From: Megalonaias nervosa
Lineage: Eukaryota > Mollusca > Bivalvia > Unionida > Unionidae
Direction of reading: 5' to 3'
DNA length: 64,000 nucleotides
Assembly (NCBI GenBank): GCA_016617855.1
Contig: JAECUM010003709.1
Location: forward strand, 62,001 to 126,000
A program made the translations under genes and the position numbers. Of this stretch, positions 11,797 to 24,887 are shown one piece after another (position 1 is the stretch's first letter; each line of letters starts with the position of its first letter). The notes under the pieces were generated by a model. It searched no databases. It had not been told where the DNA came from and was given only the letters and a program-made list of their open reading frames with translations.

Positions 11797-11860
11797 TATA
11801 CATGATATACTGGGGACATGCTATAAGCACATGTGGTGTTCCCCTTATAACAAAGGGATG
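11797..11860. repeat. Resumed unit of the 85-95-bp tandem array
   Basis: Nearly matches 8989-9045 (ccatatacatgatat.ctgg, ggacatgctataa.cacatg, tggtgtt). Just before it, taaggtctggttcatata (11769-11786) is the reverse complement of 9073-9090, so this border is rearranged and not a simple cut. Confidence 0.7.
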
Positions 11861-11884
11861 ATTTCATATTATTGTTGTTGTTGT

Positions 11885-12115
11885 AGGGTTTAAAGCAGTT
11901 TTTTAGCACAAGATAGGCTATACATGGCAGCCAGTACAAATAGTGGAGGAAGAACCCGGGAAAAACCTGGAAAGAACCACCGACCCACGAGAAGCTACTG
12001 GCAAGCTTTCTCACATACCCACACTGGCTGAACCCGAGGCTAGAACCCACGCAAACAGAAGTGAGATGGCAATGATCCATAATGGTGAGCACTTCTGACC
12101 ACCAGGCCACGCCCC
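11885..12115 (-). repeat. tRNA-derived SINE, family 1
   Basis: Minus-strand copy with A-box-like ggcctggtggtcagaag, B-box-like gtgggttctagcc, the body gaaagcttgccagtagcttc and a 3' tail of (AAC)n. Colinear with the copy at 38098-38352. A short (AT)n(AC)n microsatellite follows at 12121-12155. Confidence 0.8.
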
Positions 12116-12121
12116 GATTTC

Positions 12122-12155
<34 letters not shown>

Positions 12156-12266
12156 CATATGCTTTTTCCAGTGAAAATGGTTTGTAAGATATTATGACAT
12201 AAATATCAAATGCTGAGAAGTAAAAGCTTGAAACCTGGGTCCAAGTAAATTGTAAGACATTAATTA

Positions 12267-12461
<195 letters not shown>

Positions 12462-12773
12462 TTATATTACATTTTAATCAATGTTGCAAAAGATAATAAA
12501 TGGATATACTTTTGAACAATGAATTATGATTATTCAAAGACAGGCATGACACAAAGCAAACTATTTTATACATCTCAGATAATCTGAAAACAATTAAGTA
12601 TGAAGAATGGATCAAATCTATAACCTTTAAAATTTTCACAGAATATCTATTACAAGAGAAATAAAAAATGCAATACAGTAAATTTATAATAAAACTATAC
12701 ATCTGAAGAAGTTTTAAAACATAGTAAAGATTTAAAAGTTATTGATTACAAACATAAAGTTGTTGCAGTCTTA

Positions 12774-13605
<832 letters not shown>

Positions 13606-14262
13606 GGGCTGTTCCAGTAAAACATATATATATATTCCCCACCCCCGGGACGGCACTTCAAAAAAACTTCTGTAGGAGGTTGTGTTTCAAACTATTTTGA
13701 TTCTGACAGTGGAAGGTTGATTAAGAAAATCACTTCTGTTGTGGGTTGTGTTAACAAAATGAGAAATCGCTGGTGGGGTTGTCAGAAAGAGAAAAAACTG
13801 AATATATATTTAAAATTGCATCTAACCCCCTCCTAGCGGTCTAACGTGAATAAGACATTGGGTCAGAAAATGATGCCACTACACGTGAGTGCACCTAATT
13901 TGTACGAATTCGCGTACTTTTAAAACAGTGATACGCATTCCGCAAATTACATCAGTGTCGCAGATATAAAACGTGCTTTGCACAGTATGCAATTTTTATT
14001 CAACTTTTAACTTTTAAAGTGCATTTCGCGACGTAATTCGCGCTGCCAGTAGCAGTATTCCATCATTTGATGCAACATCCAGATTCAGGATGGCAAACAT
14101 TAAAATAGCTGGATACATCGGTTCGACATAAATGGCTGTTAAACTAAATTTGTTTGGTTCATTGGGCCCTGGAACAAGCATTTTATGGTAGTTTTAACCT
14201 TACTTTCATCATGAAAGTTTTACAAATGCGTGTTTCAAATAAGGGCCACACAGGAAACCAAA

Positions 14263-14720
14263 ATGGCTGAATCACAACAGGATTTGTCGTCAGACGACGT
14301 TTTCAGTTGGCAAATACTGGCTGGTGATAGCTATGATGACAAATTTACAATTTATTTCATGTATATCAGCCTGTTGGACATTGGGAAAATGTCACTGGAA
14401 ATACCAGTGTGTGATTTTGAGTCCAAAACTGATGTTGAGTGTGAGTCCAATATACGTGTTGGATAGACAGGATGCCGGTTATATTTATTCAAGATACCCA
14501 TGTCTGAACAAGCAGACTTTGGGAATGTTGGACTTAAACCCTAATACAGCATTATGGAAGAGAAAAAGATCTGGCATAAGAGGCAGCAAAGCACTGATTC
14601 AAGGAAGTGAATCTTTGGCAGAGTTCATGTTAGTGAAAACTTTTCTTTTTGGAACAGAGATATCAAAGAGAGAATACCCATGGGGCCATACCTATGAGAT
14701 GTTGAAAATTGCACAACCAT
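14263..14720 (+). other. Unrecognised ORF pair inside the Harbinger-like element
   Basis: One frame begins MAESQQDLSSDDVFSWQILA and ends at 14466; the overlapping frame continues with acidic-to-basic text including KRKRSGIRGSKALIQ to 14720. It may be one broken reading frame with a frameshift near 14460. No family recognised. 14720-17800 holds only short frames and AT-rich DNA. Confidence 0.2.
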
Positions 14721-17700
14721 AAAGAACAGTAACTTGTTCAAGCTAGTTATACATATGCGTTTCAGAGAGCAGGCAATGAAAGGGAGTTCTCAGCAAAGAA
14801 TAATATTCGTACACAGAGAAAGAGGATCATATTAAATTCTGAAACAATCAACAGATTAATGCTCATAGGGAACATCAGAGAATCCCCAAATAATATAATT
14901 AAGTGCGTGTAGATCTCTAGTTGGCAGAACCACTATGGCAACAAAAGAACAACGAGACTAACTTTCATATCCTGCAGATGTATTACCAAATGAAGTACAC
15001 GCTCTCTATGTGCAAAAATTGAATGGCATTAAACATAAGAAACTGACATGTGTAAACTCAAAGCAAGATGGATAAAATTTGTCCTGTTTGTGTTTGGTTG
15101 TTCCTATGTATATTTTGAGGATGTTGATATTTTCTGCAGACCTTTTGGCACTTAGTTCCAAGCGATCATTTGGTATTTGTATTACAAATTGGATTACTAT
15201 TATCTAGTACACAACATTTTGAAGCAGTGTCATTAACTAATGATGAAATTGATGAAAAAATACTTGATGTCATTCTGATATATGGATTCTTTACTACACT
15301 ACTAATCTGTTCATCCAGATTCTTTTTTACCATCTCCTTTAGTTTTACTGGTACCAATACTTTTAAATAAAATTGTAACTTCGATTTTCTCACAATCTAA
15401 ATATTTGTGATCATGTATTATTGTCAAAGGTAAAATGTGCTTAGTTTTGTTGTAAAATCTAAAACTATTAATTAGCAAGGGACTAAAGTAAAAAGTGAGT
15501 CAACTTCATGTGTGCAAAAATTATTACCATATTACAGAGTGTTGTTAGAAACAACAGAATAGTTGTACGAGCTGTATTTTGCAAAGTTATAGAACCAGCA
15601 CTCATATTATAACCACATGTTCCATTTAAATAATACTATCATTATTTCTGCATATACTATCAGTTTTTCCCAAGTGGTATTAATTTCCTGATCTTCTGAT
15701 GTTTGTTTCTGGTGCAATTTTTACACATCAAGAATTCTCAGTATCATTAAAAAACAATGTAATCTGCACCAAATTGAGTTGAGAAGAAATTGTTCTAATT
15801 TCACCTTTGGTATATGCAGATCTTGAACGTGATGGAGGACCATGGCTCCAAAATAAACAAATCAAATTTAGAATCTGTTCACTGACTATGAATCAAGTAC
15901 CTAATCCGAGTCTAAATGAATTGTTAGAAAAAGTTTAACTCTTTTGACAACATCTTGATTAGCCATCAAATATGGAGTAAGCCTATGGTCTTTCTGCCAT
16001 CCCAACCAAGACCCCACCACAACCACACGACCATGTCCAATGACATCACAGTAATAATCGCTATACAACTACAGATGACATCTCTTTTTTGATTTCAGTA
16101 GAGCCTTAACAGAGTGGAACAGTAAGAAAGAGTGACAGATATTTAAGTGTCAGGGGGATATTTAACAATGGCTATTCCTCCCGCCACCACTTCCTCACTG
16201 GAGATCACACACACAAAACTTAGATTAAATCCTGAAATCCTGGCAGCATCCCTGCAGGGGAGATAACTTGACCATTTTATTTGATTTTATTGGTCTGGTT
16301 ATCCCATGGTATTTCTGTTATTTGAACATTATCTTACAGTGTGTCCAGTCAGCATGGTCGAAAAAGGCATACAACCATTAGAGTTGCTGAAGGACTCACA
16401 TTACTACAGATATGAAAGAACGAGAACCATACTATAAATCAGTGAAGATAAAAAAAGAGTATACATGGTTTGACTGTCCCTGATTGATAATGAAAGTAAG
16501 ATTTTAGTAAAAAGAATCTTTTGAGAGCTTGTCCTACTCGTAATTGAAAAAAGTCAGGGGCATTGTTTTATTAACATAATTTCTGTCCCTTTACAGACCC
16601 GAGTTTGGAAGACTCATTACTGAAATCAGCACCTGACTCTTTGGTGTGGTATTGAAAGCACACATTTCAAATTTGTGAAGATCCAGACAATGGTGCAGCT
16701 CTTATGGTTTTCTTTTCACAAAAGCTGTTGTCATAGATGTGTCTATACTGATACAAATTTGATCATGAGCACTCGAAATTTAGAGTTATTGAATTTTAAT
16801 ACATGTATCATGGTGTCTGCACAGGTTTACAATGGGAACTGAATTAGTACAGCAAGTCTTGAACTCTTGAGTTTTGTGCAGAAACATGGAATCCAAGCAG
16901 AATACATCCAGAAATGTAGAGGTTTTCTATCTTGGATTTAGTCTCCCCATTGCATTTCACAATGATATGAATATTCACAAACAATTAGTATAGTAGTAGG
17001 AAAAGTAAGTGACAAATTTAGATATGTATCATAAACATGACAAACAGTATGTGGGGGGATAAGATCATAAGAACTGGCTGGAATGGAGAAGTATAATAAC
17101 AACGAGTAGAAGTGTGCCTCTTTTTTGATGAGTGCAGCATTATTTTCTCAGCCTCAGTGAGAAATTACATCAAAAGGAAGACAATAAAGGATGTACAGTT
17201 AACTAAACCACGTGAATTTAGCTACTCAAATTGATTTTAACCTTCTGGTTATATTTGTTCTGGTCTGTTTCTGTCCATTCTGGTGATAATGTCCACTGAA
17301 TCAGTATGGTTGGAAAAATATTTGGCAAATTTAAAGATCGAAAAATCTTTTGGCAGATTATGATTATACACTGTACTTCTGCCTGAGAGATGGGAATAAT
17401 TTCATTTCTTGGTTTGTTGATTCTGGTTGTTGCTCAGTTCAAATGCATCATTGAAAAACACTGATGCATTCTCATACTTTAATACAAATATTTATTACAG
17501 ATGCACATCTCCAGATATCGGTGAATATAGCTTGAATAAGTTATAACAGTTCTGATTGGAACAATGGACATTGTTAGAGAAACTTTAAGTGAGCTAAAAT
17601 GTAAACTTTTCAGCAGCATGTGATGCAGGATTGCTCAAGACTTCTCCAGCTCATATGCTCACCATGAAAAATCCATCTGTACCAACTGATGATGACTTTT

Positions 17701-17839
17701 AGGTAATGGTCAGAAAGGCATAATTGACAATATTCAAAGGTCTACAAAAATTACTGGAGTCAAAATTTACAAACTCATACAGCTGTGGCAAAAATGATGG
17801 ACTATTACCTTTGCTGCTGTTGCCACAGTTGATTAGTTG

Positions 17840-18005
17840 GTTGATTTAGTTTGGTTTGGTTGGGGGGGGGGGGGTAACAGTATATTAAGTGGAGGAAGAA
17901 CCCCAAAAGACCACCAACCCAAATTGGTTGATCTGTGACAAAAAACTCACTCTGTGAGATGTGCAAGTGATCTGCAAAAGCAAGTACCTTAGTACAGTAA
18001 GGCAC
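17840..18005 (-). repeat. Diverged SINE family 1 fragment
   Basis: Minus strand: gatcacttgcacatctcac, ggttggtggtcttttggggt and tcttcctccact align in order with the family-1 body at 38140-38280. Preceded by a poly-G run (17862-17875, plus strand). Confidence 0.55.
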
Positions 18006-18121
18006 ATACAGCCTCTGTTGATTTGATGTTTATCTCCAACGGCCAAAGTCATTTAGACATGAGATCTCCACTTTTGGTAGATCATTATGGCCTTCACACC
18101 ATTTTCAGACGAAGAGAATCT

Positions 18122-18395
18122 ATATATGGCAGCCAGTTTTACTGAAGAAAATCCAAGTACTTTTGAGACACCAAACACCACTTATGCAGAACCACTGACC
18201 TTCCACAAGTAACTGGCAACATTCTCATTTACACATTGAAGGCAAGTAATCACATGACAAGCATCTTGTACCACTCTGTCATGAAAGCCACTCAGACCGT
18301 AGGTATAAGTCTCGTATGAAAGACTAGAAGTGGGAGATAGAACCTGTGACAACTGGATTAAAAGTGCAGAATGTTACTGCTAGGCCATCAGTGAT
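18122..18395 (-). repeat. Diverged SINE family 1 copy
   Basis: Minus-strand copy showing the family end (ggcagccagt on plus), the body (gaaccactgaccttccac; taactggcaacattctca) and a tRNA-like head with ctaggcc near 18385. Old and heavily mutated. It lies inside the Harbinger-like element. Confidence 0.5.
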
Positions 18396-19590
18396 GATGA
18401 TGCTGTTGACAATACAGTTAACTGCAATGACATTGATTTTACGAGTACTCTGGGAAAAAAATGATTCCTTGGGTTTCATCCATTTTTTAAAATCTAATTT
18501 ATGATATAAAAATGTTTGACTTGTTATATTTCTTTTTTTTAAAACTTTGTATTAGTCTTGCAACAAGGCATAAAAATAAGACGTCTGTTACTGAAATATG
18601 TGTTCTTACAAGAAATGATATAGTGTAAAAGTAGGCAGAAATAATGCGACATCGCTTTCACAGGCATTAATGATTTTTTCTGAAAAATCATGTATTATAA
18701 GTTTACCAAAACATTTATTGAAAAAATAATAACAAGGGAATCATGGCATCTGACCACACATTTAAAGCAATATAAGATTTAACTGTTATTCTAATCAAAA
18801 GCAGCATGCCTGAGAACAAAGAAAAATAGCAAAACATAGTGATCACTTTAGTAAACACACAATTTAGTAAGGATACAAATTCATAATTTCTGTATTAGAA
18901 TAGAAATCCCTAATATAAAATCTATATTCATGGACATTAAATTAATAGGTATTAAGGGACTGATCAATGATATCTACAAATAATAAGCCACCAAGAAAAT
19001 TTGTGATTTCACAGTATCAGAGACATACATGGCTGACAGACAAATAAACAAAAGGACAAAAGATTGATTATAATGAATGAATAAAAATATGCAGTAGATT
19101 ATATGACCTATAAGAATTCAGTAGATTACCTCCAGCCAGCTGTCATTTAAATTGCTTCTGTCTCCAACCCAATATTAAAATTGCTTCTACCACCCACTAA
19201 CCCATAGCCAGAAATTATGTTAAAAAAATATGCTTCTGTAGGGGGCAGTGTTTTTTGATTAAAACATATCTGATGGTAGATCTTAATTTTTTTAAAATTG
19301 CTTCTGTTGTGGGTTGGTTGAATTTGAAAGTGCCTTCCTCCCGGGGGGTATATGTTTTACTGGAACAGCCGTTAGTACAAAAAATGAATGACATTTATAG
19401 TTACCTTCCATTTCAGATAACAAAATCTGGATTTGAAAATATGTTCTGGATTTTTTGCCAAACCAGGATCATGAACAAAGGATGGTATCCTCAAATAAAT
19501 TATCTTACGCATTTTCAGTCATGCAATTTCATGTTACATTTGTGATGCAAATACTGACAAATATCCCTAAAATGACAGATGACGACTGTG

Positions 19591-19594
<4 letters not shown>

Positions 19595-19637
<43 letters not shown>
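19595..19637. repeat. (GT)n microsatellite
   Basis: About 21 GT units. The frame through it is a simple-repeat artefact. Confidence 0.95.
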
Positions 19638-19639
<2 letters not shown>

Positions 19640-20760
19640 CCATCTGTGTGCACACGGTGCATGTGTGTGTAATGGTTGCCATGCTTTCTGACATAACTTT
19701 CCATGTCATTTCCAGGATGAAATTAATTTTTTCAAGGTTTACATATGACCATTACTGAATGGAATTAAAGAACAATTTAGCTTATAAAACATGCATTTTT
19801 TAAATCAAAAGATGTTTCTATTTCAAGACTCTCCCAAAAGATAAGTCATAAAAGATGATTATGCACTAAACCACAAACTGTATCACATGAAACAAGTTTG
19901 ACTAGTACTGTATATTCCTATAAATTGGCATCTAAAGTCATTTCAATTTACAGACTAAAACTTCTAACTTTGCTTACCTGCATTATGTTTGTACGAGGAA
20001 ACAACACAATGAACATAAATTAGTTTTGTTTCCTTTCCAACTTTTCATTCTGAAGAAATCAGAATAATCAGTTGTAAATAATGAAAGCAATTTATATGCA
20101 TGTTACATAAATTAAACATTTCCTATCACAGTATGAAAAAAACAATGGAATCTTACTTAGAAAAGAAAACAATTTAAACCCTGAATTAATCTGGGCCAAA
20201 CCCAAAACAGGATTTTTCAAACAACCCAAACTCCTTAAGACAATTCAGTTAAGAATCCATTTTAAAAAAACCTACTTAAAAAAGGGTTAATTAAAATTTT
20301 GACAAAAAGACCTTCAAAATTATACACTACTATATAAACAAGGATTGATTTTTCTCCAAAAATCAATATGTATCTGTAATGCAATAAACCAGTTCCCAAA
20401 CCTGTAGTAATATTCACATGGGTTCATATAATAGCAGTGAGGACAATCTCCAATTTCTTCTGCGACCTATTTCAGATCTGAAACCAGTACTTTAAGTTCA
20501 AGCTACATGTCACAGTGTAATAGTTTAGCACTAAAGCTCAGCTCCGAGATTTGATATATTATACTACAAATCTGACTTACAACAAAGTGACAGTCTGTTT
20601 TTAAATCTGGGCTTCCTCCAAATATTCCCACCCTATTTTTCACATTTGAACATTTAGGCTGAGGTGTGGGGTCAGAGCAACTGCCAATAGAAAAACTGGA
20701 ATTTGCCACCACCATGCAGTATTGGCATATGGTAGTCACTTGTATGTATTCTTTTATTAA
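19640..20760. other. Intron, no gene seen
   Basis: AT-rich intron DNA right of the Harbinger-like element. Short frames on both strands look random; nothing supportable. Confidence 0.45.
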
Positions 20761-20764
20761 GTAA

Positions 20765-21760
20765 CAGTCACTATATCTGATGTCAGATCAGCATCTTTTG
20801 TTCAAATTTAAAATGTCTTCATGTCAGGATCAAGTTGCATGCAACTTTTTAGCAGTATTAGACAAGTTACTGTTGCAAGGTTTTTCTACTTTAAATAATG
20901 GCTGCCATATTTTATGGTATACTGGCATTGTTTGCATACACTTTGAAAGGTATTCACGCCAGTACGCTTTCAGCGAAGCTTAGTGAAATTCTATTAGGTG
21001 TTTCTGGAAAGGCTATCTGAAGGTTTTTCTACTTTTTAGAAATGGTGGTGATATCTGACGGCAGATCAGCATCCCCTTGTATAAACTTGATGCCATGGTG
21101 CTTTCTGTCAAGCTTGGTTAATTTCTATTTAAAAGTTCTGGAGAGGTCATTTAAATGTTGTTCAATTTTAAGTAATCGCCACCGCATTTGATGATGGAAA
21201 CGTACCACTTGCACAAAGTATGATGATGTTCATGCCAGGATGCTTTCTATTAAGAGTCTTTAAAAGTTGTTTTTTTTCTGTTTTCAGTAATGATGGCCTT
21301 GTATGATGGTGGGTTGACATTTATTGGACAAATCGGAAATATCAAATGCAAAGAAGTTTGTAAAATGCTATTCGATGTCTTTTAAAGAAGTTACTTAAAA
21401 GTTTTCTATTTTTTTTATGAATAGAGATTTTTTTTATGTTTAGTAAAGTTCGCCATAATTTGAAGGGGAATTAGCATCATCTGTACAAACCTGAAAGAGG
21501 TCTTCTGCCATGATACTTTCTAAATTAGCATCATCTGTACACACCTGAAAGAGGTAATCCTGCCTGGATGCGTTCTATCAAATTTAACCAAATTCTCTTC
21601 AGCCATATTTGGTAAGACACCATTTAAAGGTTTTATCCTCTTTTTTGTAATACTTGATGGCAGATCAGATTTATTTGTAAAAATTTGAAAGCCCTTAATG
21701 TTAGGATGCTCTGTGTCAAACTTAGCCAAAACTGGTCTGGTGGTTTTTTTTGGAGAATTT
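20765..21760. repeat. Satellite A block
   Basis: About seven diverged ~140-bp units in the plus orientation (ggatgctttctgtcaagctt, aaggtttttctactttaa, atggctgccatatttgatgg). Same family as 1005-1760. Confidence 0.75.
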
Positions 21761-22258
21761 TAAAATATGTAACTGTCGATGGATGCACGACAGATGCATC
21801 ACCCTTGACCTTACAGCCGTGTGAACTGAATTCCTAATACTAATTACAGCAGTGGAATTCAGTTTGCCTGTTTTGTACATGCATGCAAAAGGGTCGAACC
21901 TTTTTAATTAAGATTTACTCATTCATGCCAAGTATTCACAATGCCTAACTTTCCCTAATCAGTCTTAATTGCTGCTTGAAAATGCAACCAGCTGGTATAC
22001 TCTTTTCATAAGAGATATACAAATATTGCTCAATATTTTAGACTGTTTTCTTTTTTCTCCTTCAAAAGGACAAATCCAGAAAATCAAGTACCCACTAATT
22101 ACAATATTTATTTTTAAAACCAAACATGAAATTTCACCTAATCTGCTGCAATGTACCAAGACAACACTAGCAATTGCAACTGCAATGTCAGGGGTAGATG
22201 CGTAAGCAGGAAGTTAAACAGAATTCTGTCCTTCCTTGGAATTTTTTTTATGTCTTAC

Positions 22259-22406
22259 TTAATCATAGCAAGGAATTCCCAGTTGGGATCAGATGTGTCA
22301 TACTCCTGTTCCACATGTTCCTTAATGGCCAGCTGTGCAGCCCGTCTTTCCTTACGTCGCAGTTCGATTTTCTCCACTTCCTTCACACAGTTCGACTTCC
22401 TGCGAC
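22259..22406 (-). CDS. KIF2: Kinesin-13 exon d: class-specific neck
   Basis: A 148-bp exon, acceptor CATTTCAG and donor GTAAGA, phase 1 to 2. It encodes RRKSNCVKEVEKIELRRKER followed by a charged helix and the motif DPNWEFLAMI. This is the positively charged neck found only in kinesin-13, placed N-terminal to the motor because the motor is central in this family. In characterised members the neck is needed for efficient depolymerisation and for diffusion along the lattice. RRKSNCVKEVEK is nearly invariant in animals, so this exon is among the surest in the window. Confidence 0.93.
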
Positions 22407-22787
22407 CTGAAATGCCATAAATTACAGTATGCAGAATTCAGTTTCAAGAATAAAATGGCATGGTGCGTCTTTAAGGCCTACATAGTACAGAAGCCATGAA
22501 TTTACCAAATACTTCTTTGTGAGTGCACTGAAAGAAAGCTTTCATTAGCAGAGCAGTCCAATTTGTCAAACATGGTCCACGAACAGGTCCATTTGTTTCC
22601 AAATGTTTCTAGCAGGAAAAATATGGTGCATCATGATGCTGATCTCTATGGAGGCAAGACCAGTTAAGCATATGCAGGAAATCTTAAATTTGGGGAAGGG
22701 GGGAAAGGAGATATTTCACGATTGCACATCCAAGATGCAAATCAGAAACTATAATGTTTTGTGAAAGTTGGTCCAGTCTTTGAGAGG

Positions 22788-22788
<1 letters not shown>

Positions 22789-22856
<68 letters not shown>
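22789..22856. repeat. (TA)n(CA)n compound microsatellite
   Basis: About 18 TA units followed by about 15 CA units. Confidence 0.95.
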
Positions 22857-22859
<3 letters not shown>

Positions 22860-22860
<1 letters not shown>

Positions 22861-23800
22861 CACGCTACCAGTCAAAAGCTATGACACTCAAAATGCACAT
22901 CTAAAATATCACATGACAAAGTCATTTTCACTTTCCTAACAGAAGGTGGCAAAGGTTTCATTTTTTAGGTGACTTAGTCACCCACTTTGCCGGTAGAGTG
23001 AGTCCTCAAGTCAACTGTGATGAATGTAAATATCTCAGTTGATATCACAATGTATTTGAATATGAATTGAAGTAGGCAACAAATATTCAAATAGCAAACT
23101 CATGTGTTTGTTTCAGCACTAGTTGACATCTTTCTGCCATGTTGTGAAGCTCTGTTCCGACAGCACTTACTGGAAAACTGGAGGTCAAAGTTTCCAGAAT
23201 ATTTCATAGAGTTGGCAGCCCATACTGACAGCTTATAGTATAATAATTGCTTCATTTCATTCTATTTTTAGACTGATCCCTTCTTCCTTATCAAGTTAAT
23301 CCAGGCACAATGTAATTGTTGCATTTTAAACACTGTTGACTGCCATTCTCAGCGCTCTGAAAAGTAACTTTACCATAGGAATGCAAAACTTGGTTCATTA
23401 TGGGTGAATAATACAACAAATATGTCTAATCACATTCATCCTAATGTGACTAGACATATTATTTTGCAAAAACCTTTCCAAATTAGCAAAAGGAACACAC
23501 ATGCAAGGAATAAGGAAAAACCACTTAACACAAAATGGTAAAAGATTGGATAAAAAGATGATTTAAAATGATAAAGTGGAAGAATTTTGATGAGCAATCT
23601 TGGTACACATGTACTTGCATCAAGTCAAAGCAAAAAAGAGGAAGGTAGTCCGTATGTTGCCTACGACCAAGGAATCAGACTGGGATCATATTGTAACTGG
23701 AGGAGGTAATGTTTAGTTTGGACTGGGGACTTGGCATCCTCAAAAAGCTAAGAAATGCAATAGTAACAGGTATTGTATTTTTGCTATTAAAAATAAAATT
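22860..23800. other. Intron, no gene seen
   Basis: Intron between exons c and d. A local inverted repeat at about 23417-23465 (aaatatgtctaatcacattc facing gtgactagacatatt) is the only structure noted. Confidence 0.45.
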
Positions 23801-24320
23801 TTAAAAACGATCATACTGGATGTCATTTAGGACCAAGCAGACATCAAAATAAGTCTTTTAGTGAAAACCCAATGTCAATGTGACCATCCATCCACTCAGG
23901 AGGAATAGTGATTAAAAACTATCAGATTGGCCGTTGTGGACATGGCGTCTGCCATAGGAGCCATATTGGATGTTTTGAGGAACGACGATTTTCATTTACT
24001 ATAAACAAGACCTTGGCACGCTCCATGACAATCGCCCTAGTAGGTGAGGATGAATAGCAGTAACGCTGTGCTAATGGACAGAAAATACAAGGAAGGCATG
24101 AGCTGTTCTCATCTATAAGCCAGTACAGCTAAAAACTGAAAGGCAGTCATACTAGAATGCTTTCTGGTCAAGTTGTATTGAGCAGCTTTTGAAAAGTGAT
24201 TTTAAAGCTGTTTTTCTTATGGTGGATCAGAATCATTTTGAATAAACTGAACTTCATGCCAGAATGCCTTCTGTCAACTTTGGTCAAATTATACTGAGTG
24301 TTTGAAAGATTAAAAGGCCT
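23800..24320. repeat. Satellite B, end module, then satellite A
   Basis: Two satellite B units (23815-24030), then a link (ctcatctataagccagtaca, gctaaaa), then satellite A (agaatgctttctggtcaagt). Shows the two ~140-bp families joined in one composite. Confidence 0.6.
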
Positions 24321-24615
24321 TGAAGCCCGAAATGGTAAACAACAACATTAAAAAGCTAAAAGTCATTGATCCCAGAAATTGTCAACAAATGTGCTTAATG
24401 CTGGAAATAGTAAACAACAGCAAACATTTAAACAGCCTAGACACCAGAAATTGTAAATAACAATGGTGAAAGATGAAAAGGCCCTGATGCTGGAAATTGT
24501 TTTTTTAAAAAACACAACAGTGAAAGATTAAAATGCCTTGGTGTCAGAAATTTTAAATAACAGTGAAAGGTTAACTGCCCTTAATCCTGGAAATTGTAAA
24601 TAACAACGGTGAACA
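24305..24615. repeat. Minisatellite, ~58-bp unit
   Basis: About five to six diverged units: gtgaaagattaaaaggcctt followed by gatgccagaaattgtaaata. Confidence 0.7.
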
Positions 24616-24770
24616 GACAATGCATAAATTCACTTCAACTTACAGACATGTGAACTGACAGTAAGATGTTTCTTGGTTACTCTGTGGTTATACCATAAAC
24701 AAACATGTAATGTGTACTAACAATGTATATAATGACAAAAGTATGATATCAAGCTACAATTATTACATAC

Positions 24771-24887
24771 CTGCAGCTGTAAGATCAACTTTTCCAGGAA
24801 CTGAAGGTTCAACGTTTGCAACTTTTCCATTCTGCTGTATAGCTGGACGGTTTGTGGCGTAACTCTGTCGGGACCTTGCAGAGCCCA
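24771..24887 (-). CDS. KIF2: Kinesin-13 exon c: N-terminal linker
   Basis: A 117-bp exon with acceptor TTTTGTTTTAG and donor GTATGT, phase 1 to 1. It encodes 38 full codons starting GSARSRQSYATNRPAIQQNG. KIF2A has a similar stretch just before its neck (a 'VGSARARPSQ' segment). The region is Ser/Gln/Asn-rich and probably unstructured. Its last base completes a glycine codon with exon d, giving the conserved G-R-R-K-S-N-C-V-K-E-V-E-K junction. Confidence 0.8.

Larger units (their letters stand above)
13606..19371. mobile_element. 5.8-kb DNA transposon with PIF/Harbinger-like ends
   Basis: Left end GGGCTGTTCCAGTAAAACAT; right end is its complement with one difference at the tip (CGGCTGTTCCAGTAAAACAT). 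Both are flanked by TTA (13603-13605 and 19372-19374), a 3-bp duplication of the TWA type used by PIF/Harbinger. Inside each end are several spaced copies of a 'cttctgttgtgggttgtg'-like motif (13660-13800 left; 19150-19320 right), resembling subterminal transposase sites. The interior has no recognisable DDE transposase or Myb protein, so it is probably a non-autonomous or decayed element. Superfamily is inferred from ends only. Confidence 0.6.

Noticed and set aside
19455..19709. Cys-Val and Thr-His repeat proteins on opposite strands
   Set aside because: Translation of a (GT)n microsatellite.
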